64,000 nt of DNA from contig JANATF010000002.1 of NCBI GenBank assembly GCA_029449245.1, positions 1,922,001-1,986,000 of the forward strand, given 5' to 3'. Both the position numbers and the translations under genes were made by a program. Shown piece by piece: positions 56,719-64,000 of this stretch. Numbering within the stretch: position 1 is the stretch's first letter; every line of letters starts with the position of its first letter. The DNA comes from Mortierella alpina (lineage: Eukaryota > Mortierellomycota > Mortierellomycetes > Mortierellales > Mortierellaceae). The notes beneath the pieces are model-generated. The model did no database searches. It had not been told where the DNA came from and worked only from the letters and a program-made list of their open reading frames with translations.

Positions 56719-59515
56719 ATGGAGAAGCGCACTCTTCGTTCCAGCACCCGCGCTGCCGCTCAGGCTGCCGCCGCCACCTCCACTCCCGACGACGACGTCA
56801 ACACAGACGTAGCGCCTCTTGCAGGTGAACGACACAAGGCCCTGTACAAGCCCAATCCGGTCGCCAAAACCGCACAAGAGGGCGTCAACAAGCGAGTCAA
56901 GGAAGATGCTCGACTGAGGAAGCAGCGGCGCGATGAACTGGTCAGCGCAAAGAGATTCAAGCGGTCTAAGGAGACTGAGGAACGAACCGACGGAGGTAAT
57001 ATAGAAGAACCAGTTTCTCTGCTTGAGTTCTCTCTATGAGCCGTCCTCTGTTTCTCCCGCTCCTCGCTGCCTCTCTCCCTCTCTCTTTCCGGCTCTCCCT
57101 CTCCATGTCACTCGCTACAACTGCCACATCATACCTTCATTGTCTGCACCGGCACTGAGTGTCCATGTCCATGTCCGAGGCTCCAGTCTACCTTCAGCCT
57201 GATTTCACATCGTCATCTCTGCCCCTGTGCCTACGGGCAGAAAGGACTGGGGTGGGAAAAGGATCCAGTCCATGTACTCTTCCCACGCTCTGTCAAATGC
57301 CACCTTTGTCTGCGCTCATCATTCCAAGAGAAAAAAAGATAGCAGCAAGTGAATAGCAAACTGACCCTTTGCCATATCCACTTGCTCTGTTTTTAATGTA
57401 GGCGAAGAGGTTGAGCTGGGAGCAGACAAGATTGAAAGTGTCCTGGCAATGCTCAAGGTAAAAAAGGACAACATGGCGTGTGAGAAACCACTTCCCCCCC
57501 CCCTCGCACTTCTGCATAATATCGCGGGTGTTTGATTGCGTTTGTGGAGACTAAACCCAAAATCGTCTTGTGATTTACGCTCGGCGCACTGACGTAAAAA
57601 AAACCAGTCCGGCAAGCACGACGCCAAAATGGCAGGATTGAAGACGCTGAGTGATTACCTTACCACCAACAGCGGTTCTCAGGAATTGCAAGCAGGGGTC
57701 TCGAGCCAGGAATTCCTGGTCATTATCGAGGTGAGGAAACGATCTTGCATTGACGCAACTAGCCCAGGGGAGAAAATATGCCTTGGTATTCGACTAGGAG
57801 GACCCTTGTATCACCCAGTCCTGCCTTTTTTTTGCTACATCTTAACCGACAAACAAATGCATTGTTCAGCAGACTAAAAATACCTCTAATGATTGGGTTT
57901 GTTCTTTCTGCTAGGGCATTCTGACGGGAACAGATGCCGAGGAGCAGCTTTTGGCGGCCTCAGTTGTCACGAATATGGCAGCTGGAGGCTCAGCGGAGCT
58001 GTGTGACTCAGCTCTCAGCGTGGCACCGCACTTAATTGGCTTCCTGAACAGCCACAACATTGCGCTTGTCGATCAATCTGCCTGGGCCCTCGGCAATATT
58101 GCGGCGGAAGGTCCCAAGTTTAGAGACCGCCTAAAAGACAATGGAGTCATCGCACCATTGATCAAGTTATTGGACTCCAAGGTACGGATACATCCAAACA
58201 GACTGCCAATTTACGAGTGATTCATTTCCACATTGCTAAAAACTCCATTTCGGCTGCACCATATTTAGGATCTGAACCTGGTCCAAACAGCATGCTTTGC
58301 ATTGTCCAACCTGGCCCGCGGTGAGGGCGCAAATCAGGATGCATTGGTCAAGGCCGGTCTTATCAAGCCCTTGCTTCACCATCTTCGCGTCGATACTGTA
58401 AGTCTTTCGGCAGTGTCTCTCATCTGTTCCTACGATTGCCCAACGCAATACTGTCCTTGTGCGCTGACATATCTTTACCTACCGCATTACATAGGAGCCA
58501 GCAGTCATTGCGGAAGCTGCATGGGTTGTGGTGTATTTGACATCTGGGCCAGATAATGTGAGCACACAGCTTCTTGAGCATCGGCTGATCCCATTGCTTG
58601 TGGCGCCATTGAAAGACTTTTTGGACCAGAAAGCTCTGGCAATTCCTTTGGTTCGTGCGCTGGGAAACATTGCTAGCGGACCTGACAATAACACTTCCGC
58701 CTTGATTCACGAGCCAGGCTTCCTGCCTGCTATGCTTCAGTTCATTCAGTCGGACTGCAGGTATGTGGAGAACGAAACTGGGACTGAGATTAGAGTTCCG
58801 CAATCGTATGACATTCTAAATGAACCATCTTTAACACTCACTATGTAGACCCGTGAAGAAGGAGAGTTTGTGGCTCATGTCAAACATCACTGCTGAGCAT
58901 GCAGGCACAGATTTAGTCAAAGTCATCGAGGCAGGATTTATCCCTGTGCTCTCTCAGATCGCTACCCACCAGAACTTTGATATTCGCAAGGAGGTATAGT
59001 GCAAGATGCAGCAGCATTCTTTAAAGCATCACACAAGCGATCGTTTCGCGTTTTAACTTGTTGCTCATTCTACGTCCTCTTAGGCTGCGTACAGTTTGAT
59101 CAACCTGGCGTCGCATGGTCCAGACTATGCAAAGGTGCTTCCTCACCGCGAGCTCCTCCCAGGCTTTTTGGACTTTTTGAGAACCAAGGACACTGAACTC
59201 ATCTGGCTTGGTCTTCGTTATGTCCAGCTCCTGTTGAACTCGGGTATTCCGGATGCACCAGCCCTGTTGTCAGAGATGAACGGCGTCGATGCACTGGAGG
59301 CCGTCATCCTCTCGGACGATCGCGACCAACACCGATTGGCCTCATTGCTGATGGACACCTTTTTCGGAGAAAACAATCATGGCTCTAGGGTTCCTACACC
59401 CATTCCTGGCACACCCGATGCTCACGGAGTGTCTGGGAATCCTCACTCGCTCAACAGCGACGGCAGCAGCCTTCCCCCTCAATATCTGAAGCGCGCCAGT
59501 ATGTCTGCCGTTTGA
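56719..59515 (+). CDS. Importin-alpha-like armadillo protein (564 aa)
   Basis: Eight exons: 56719-56995, 57402-57457, 57608-57730, 57915-58181, 58269-58397, 58495-58760, 58849-58993 and 59084-59515 (565 codons). Importin alpha binds nuclear localisation signals and links cargo to importin beta. A basic N-terminal segment (about 55-85, RLRKQRRDELVSAKRFKR) fits a reduced importin-beta-binding domain. About eight armadillo repeats follow, with the family's W-A-L-G-N-I-A, F-A-L-S-N-L-A and VRALGNIASG helices and E-A-A-W-V-V-V-Y-L-T. The C-terminal tail is Ser/Pro-rich and disordered. The basic region and several Trp/Asn positions are more divergent than in the main fungal importin alpha, so it may be a second, specialised member or a TMCO6-like relative. 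Confidence 0.82.
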
Positions 59516-60748
59516 AAACACGCGCTTGTTTATACGTTTTAGCTATCAACTCAAATAAATGTCATCACTATGCCTTGACGGATTGTTGCTTAAGGATCTG
59601 CCGCCGATCTGTCCCAACCAGCTGACTCTGGAATCGTGCAAGGTGGTGCATATCCTGCTGCACGCCCGGGTCCACCGTCCACGGCACTGTGTTCTATGTA
59701 TAGCATATGTCGCCACGGGGGGTCTGCCACGGTGTTGTCTGCATTATCGCTATGGCCGAGAACCCATCCTGCTTTGTCCAGGAAGCCTGTGTAGTTTCTA
59801 CGTTGTGGTTGGCGTGTAAGGAGAAGCGAGTTCAAACCTTGAGCGAGGGCTTGGATTTGGACAAGTACCAGAACCGTTATTTCCAACCATGACGTGTCCC
59901 GGCCATTCTCAAAAGGCGAGTCCATGACTCGATGATCCCCCCTGCCTCTTGCCCTTGTTGATCACCATTGACCGCCAAGGCTCATCCCACACTGCACCCA
60001 TCGCGCTGACTTGCGAATGCATCGCCCTTGACGAACACATCCCACCTTCCCCGCCCGCCCTTCCATTGTGCCGTGACGGACCATGGCCCACCAGTCTCCC
60101 GTTTGACCTTCTATCCCCCGCCCTGCATCCAACTCTGAGCTCGCACTTGCATATTCCCCCACCCCACTCTGTGCTCCAAGAAAAGAAAAGCATCGTTGAT
60201 TTGCACTTTCCTGCTTGTTGTGTTCTTTTTCCCTTTGACTGTTCTTCTAGTGTGCACTCTTTTCGTCCTCTTCCCAAGCTGCGTCTTTATCTGCCGCTCA
60301 TTGTTTACTCCTGCGCATTCGTTGATCAGGTCCACGTTCGTTTCGCTAGCGTTTCTCGTTGCACCTGCTCCTCTTGCTTCTCTTGGGCCCGAGGATCGTC
60401 TCTACACGCACGCCTTCCTGTTCCGACTATCTTCTTGCAGCATACAGACATAGCCCCCAACGACCACCCTGGCGTTTTTCTGCTAGACGCAATCATTCCA
60501 CCTTCATCCAGCGATCACCCAGCCACCTGTGTTGTTTGAACAGCTTCCTCAGGACCCTGTTTCCCCAGTTTCCCCAGTTCTGCCTTTCGTTCCTTGGGCG
60601 ACGGTTGTCCGTGTTGAATCCGACAGCGAGCCTGTCTATTATCCGCTCGATCATTCTCTGCCGAGTGTGCCCCTGCTGAGTCACCCAGCTCCAACACGAG
60701 GATTGGTCGAAACTCCACGCCGCTGCACGGTTATCATCATTATCTATC
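59516..60748. other. Intergenic region and R3H gene promoter
   Basis: 1.2 kb without a gene that I can support. The right half (about 60150-60748) is pyrimidine-rich leader sequence. Long frames on both strands from 59949 to 60539 overlap and lack domain-like content. Confidence 0.55.
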
Positions 60749-63700
60749 ATGGCTCAGAATACAGCGGAAATCCAGGTTAGTTGGTCGCTCTTGACCGAAT
60801 AGAGAATGGTCTACCGTAGGCTAGAAGTGACGTTTTAGTCCATAATACCATAATAACCCCATATACTCTGCGCATCCCTTAGTCTGCTCTTCTCGAAGAC
60901 AAGGCCGCCACAGCCCCTCTCGCCGATGACTCAGGCAATACAAGTCAGGCAAAGCCCGTCTTTAAGATATTAAAGCCTGCACCACCGCGCCCCAGTACAC
61001 CCGGAGATCTCACACCCGCGACTCAAAGCAACGATACCATGGCTATTCTAACTGCACCAGGCGCAGTATCAAGCGTGACGAGGTCTCTGGAAGGTCTGGA
61101 CATTGCGGATGATGCCAACGAGCCGGAGGACAGCGCACTGGACGAGTTTTTAGTCAATGCGCTGAAGAATCGCCAGGACCGCATATTCCTACTCAAACTT
61201 GACCGAGAGCTCTGCAGCTTCATCAATAATCCCAGGTATGAAACTGCTTGTGGACTCACGTTTATGATGTGCCTAGGTATTTTCCATGCAAATCGTTTTG
61301 CTATTTCCGCCATGACTTATTCAGTGTGGTATGTCCTTCTCTGCCTCGTCCAATGTCTCTCAGCCAAGACAAATTAGAGTTCCCATCAATGAACTCTTAC
61401 TATCGGATGGTGATCCATCGTGTTGCCAACTACTTCAAGATCACGCGCATGGTCGACCCAATGCAGAAAACTATCGTGCTCTACAAGACGGAACAATCTG
61501 CCATGTAAGTAATTGAGGCGCATAGACTGCTCTTGGAGCTCGGTGATGAATGGTTGAAGCGAAGATTGCTGACCTCATTGTCCATGCATTTTTCTGGGGT
61601 ATAGTCCCGCACTGCGGTTTTCTGATCTCGTGGAGGAAGAAGAGGAGCAGCCTGTCAAGCACATGAAGCTGCTCAAGAGAAATCCGGACCGGTTATTCAA
61701 TGGATCTTCGGCATCTGACGGATCGGCAGAGCCGGATCGGAAGCCTTTGTCAATTAAGGAACGTGAGGAGGCGTACGCTAAGGCAAGGGCTCGTATTTTC
61801 CAAGAGGACGTTCCCGTGAAGCCGAAGTCCCCAGGCGAGGCCTCGACCGCCAGCTCTCAAGGCGAATCGCCATCAGCATCAGCACAAATATCGGAGTTGC
61901 CGCGGCAGGACATCGATGACGACTCAGTCAGGATGGGCAAAGGACGCAAACAGACGACTAGCAAGAAGGCAACAGGCTTGGCGAGATCGCCCGACGAGCT
62001 TGGTGATAATGACTCTCGTCAGTACATTCGATCGTCTCCTAGTTCCCGCGATATCTCTCGCAGCTCGTCTCCCTCCCCACCAGCCACGTCAGGCGGACAG
62101 GACGCAAGCGTTAAAGCAACAGGGAAAGGACTAGGCCCTAAGTCTAAGCAGTCCATCGGCGACTTGGCCTCGGAATGTTCCGATAATAGGAGACGGAAGA
62201 GTACAGCGTCCAATGCCTCAACATCGACCTCATCAGGAACCGTCAGGACGACTGTTGGACTAGCCAGAACCATCTCGTCCTCTTCAAGCCAGGACGGATT
62301 CAATAGCCCTAGCCTGGGTGGGTCCTTGTCCGAGTCGCCGACTGTCAATTCGCCTTCGAATCCTACTCTTGGAAAAGGTGGCTACGACTACTTCGGTCCT
62401 AATCCCGGCCCCAATGCTGGCTCAGTTTCTCCAATGAGTAGTGGAAGCTCTCGAAATTCGTTTACCTATCCTCAACCAGGCGGACCTAAGCAGCATCGTG
62501 GTCACAACGGTCCAGGAGGTAATAGTGGCAGTTACAGCCATGGGAGCTTTAACGGCCACCCATCTAACACAAGCTTCGCCAAGGTCGTGAACGCCCCAGC
62601 CTTTGTACCGAAGCGCGGGTATTCCAAGCCGAACCAGTCTAACGCCAACCATAATCCCAATGCGTTCAACAATGGACCTATGTACGCTTTCAATTCTGGC
62701 CCGCCCGGTCAACCTCATTACAGCACCAACAACAACAACAATAATGGTGCAACACACCCCTATACCCCACAACACCCCAACGCATCCATGCCCTGGCAGG
62801 ACCGAGGAATGCCGTCTGGTCACGAAAGCGCTGCTTTTTTTGGTTCGCCTCAGGATATCACGCTGCAAGGTCAAGGAGGTCAGCCGCAGTCACCGCAGAC
62901 GTTTCCGTTCCCCAACCCCGCATTACAAGCGCAGTATCATCCATCAGGCCAAGGCACCCACCTACCCTTCAACAACAACCACCACCCGGCATCTCATAAC
63001 AATCCGCATGGTTTCCACCAAGCATCATATCGTGGAGGCCGACGGCATCAGTCGCAATCACATTTCAACCACCAACCTCATTTCCAACACCCTCACCACT
63101 CGAGGTCGCATCCGCAAATGCATCCCCCTCATCTTCATGGCAACGCCTTCCATGCACCGACAACGAAGGATGATCATACATATCAGCAGGGTCCTCAATC
63201 TAATATGCGCCATGGTCGTCCATTTGAGAGCCATCATGGGCACGTCCCGCAGTATCAGTACGGACCCGACTTTTTCCCCCCTCACGGGACCGCTGGGGAC
63301 CCTCAGCACGGACACAACAATCAGCCTGGCTTTCTCGGCCATCAACTTCAAACATCGCCCGGCGAGAACTCTGTAAGCAGTTATATCCGCATTTGTCGCT
63401 GGCATGATGCGGCAGCTCCAATTCATTTTTTATTTTTCTCATGGTCTAACGGGACGTTTCCTTTCGTTTGTTTGTAGCCAAACGGTTCCCGATTTTCTTA
63501 CAATCAAAAAGGTGTCTATGACTGGAATCAAGGCCAGCATGGCTCTTCGAATCATGGACCGGATCCCACAGCTATGCTATACAATCCAAACCAGCAATCG
63601 TCGACAGGAGGCAAGAAGCCGTACAAAAGCTATCAACCACCGCCTATAAATCAGCAACCGTTCTCGACAATGGTGGGCTCTCAGCCGGGAACAATGGTCG

Positions 63701-64000
63701 GGCAGCCACCGCCTGTGTTCTCTGGAGGGCCAGGCGGCATGGGCGGTACTGGTGGTAGTGGTGGTGGTAGTGCTGGGCATACGTTGTACGATGTGGAACG
63801 GCGGCCACCAAAGTCCGCAGAGCTGTTCGACCCCAATGGCTCTCAAAGTCACAGCACTGCAGGAGGGGCATCAGGAGATATGAATGCAGGTCGCCATGGT
63901 CCCGGTGACGGTGGATTAATGGGCTCGTTCGAACACCAGGTTGTAGGTGGACCAAACGCTCAGCCTGCAGCTCAGCAAGGTCATGGCGGCAGTAATTTTT
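60749..64000 (+). CDS. R3H-SUZ domain RNA-binding protein, 3' truncated
   Basis: Exons seen: 60749-60775, 60883-61235, 61364-61504, 61605-63372 and from 63478 to the edge of the window, where the frame is still open. At least 928 residues are encoded here. An R3H domain (about 85-170) binds single-stranded nucleic acid: LVNALKNRQDRIFLLKLDRE, then KLEFPSMNSYYRMVIHRVANYF, the family core with R-x3-H. It is followed by a SUZ motif (KPLSIKEREEAYAKARARIF). The remainder is disordered, rich in His, Asn, Gln, Pro and Gly, with a conserved block P-K-S-A-E-L-F-D-P-N. This layout is shared with R3HDM proteins and yeast Rbs1, which act in RNA stability. The acceptor at 61363 was chosen because the more obvious one at 61378 breaks the R3H frame. 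Confidence 0.9.

Noticed and set aside
61379-61516. Alternative frame for exon 3 of the R3H gene
   Set aside because: Using the acceptor at 61378 gives a non-R3H frame with a nearby stop. The acceptor at 61363 gives the R3H core.

Overview
The window is nuclear DNA from a filamentous fungus. Its genes carry short spliceosomal introns (about 50-120 nt, GT-AG with YAG acceptors). It encodes fungal families such as a Zn(II)2Cys6 regulator, the DASH subunit Spc19 and a vacuolar M28 protease of Pff1 type. Gene order is compact with mixed orientation. Intron density, balanced base composition and protein style suggest an early-diverging zygomycete-type fungus, most likely Mortierellomycotina. That placement is an inference from style, not a database match.

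Layout. 1-8.4 kb: two unrecognised low-complexity proteins, then a tandem pair of small secreted four-cysteine proteins whose promoters and 5' UTR introns are duplicated too. 8.7-24.8 kb: an intronless NADPH oxidase converging on cytochrome b5; the SNARE Vti1 divergent from a very long Spc19-like protein; the ribosome-biogenesis factor Rrp7; an orphan Cys/His protein; the mRNA-export factor Gle1; SAICAR synthetase (Ade1) divergent from an aldo/keto reductase. 25-36.9 kb: a histidine-rich secreted protein divergent from a secreted C2-domain protein; arginyltransferase Ate1 converging on retromer Vps26; Vps26 divergent from the Pff1-type protease; the spliceosomal protein Snu23. 37-49 kb: a protein rich in CDK-type sites, a pepsin-like protease with a hydrophobic tail, two tandem membrane-anchored HSL-type esterases, then about 2.5 kb without a credible gene. 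49-64 kb: a large zinc-cluster transcription factor whose DNA-binding domain is split over five tiny exons, the WD40 protein Swd2, an importin-alpha-like armadillo protein, and an R3H-SUZ protein running off the right edge.

Most of these genes are unrelated housekeeping functions, and I see no metabolic cluster and no mobile element, virus, CRISPR, tRNA or rRNA gene. The more distinctive content is the set of small secreted proteins (two tandem crystallin-like, one His-rich, one C2), the two tandem duplications, the tripled length of Spc19, and several odd splice structures (17-19 nt microexons, one GC-AG intron, and an in-frame 51 nt terminal intron). Exon boundaries were derived by hand from splice signals, reading-frame continuity and family similarity.
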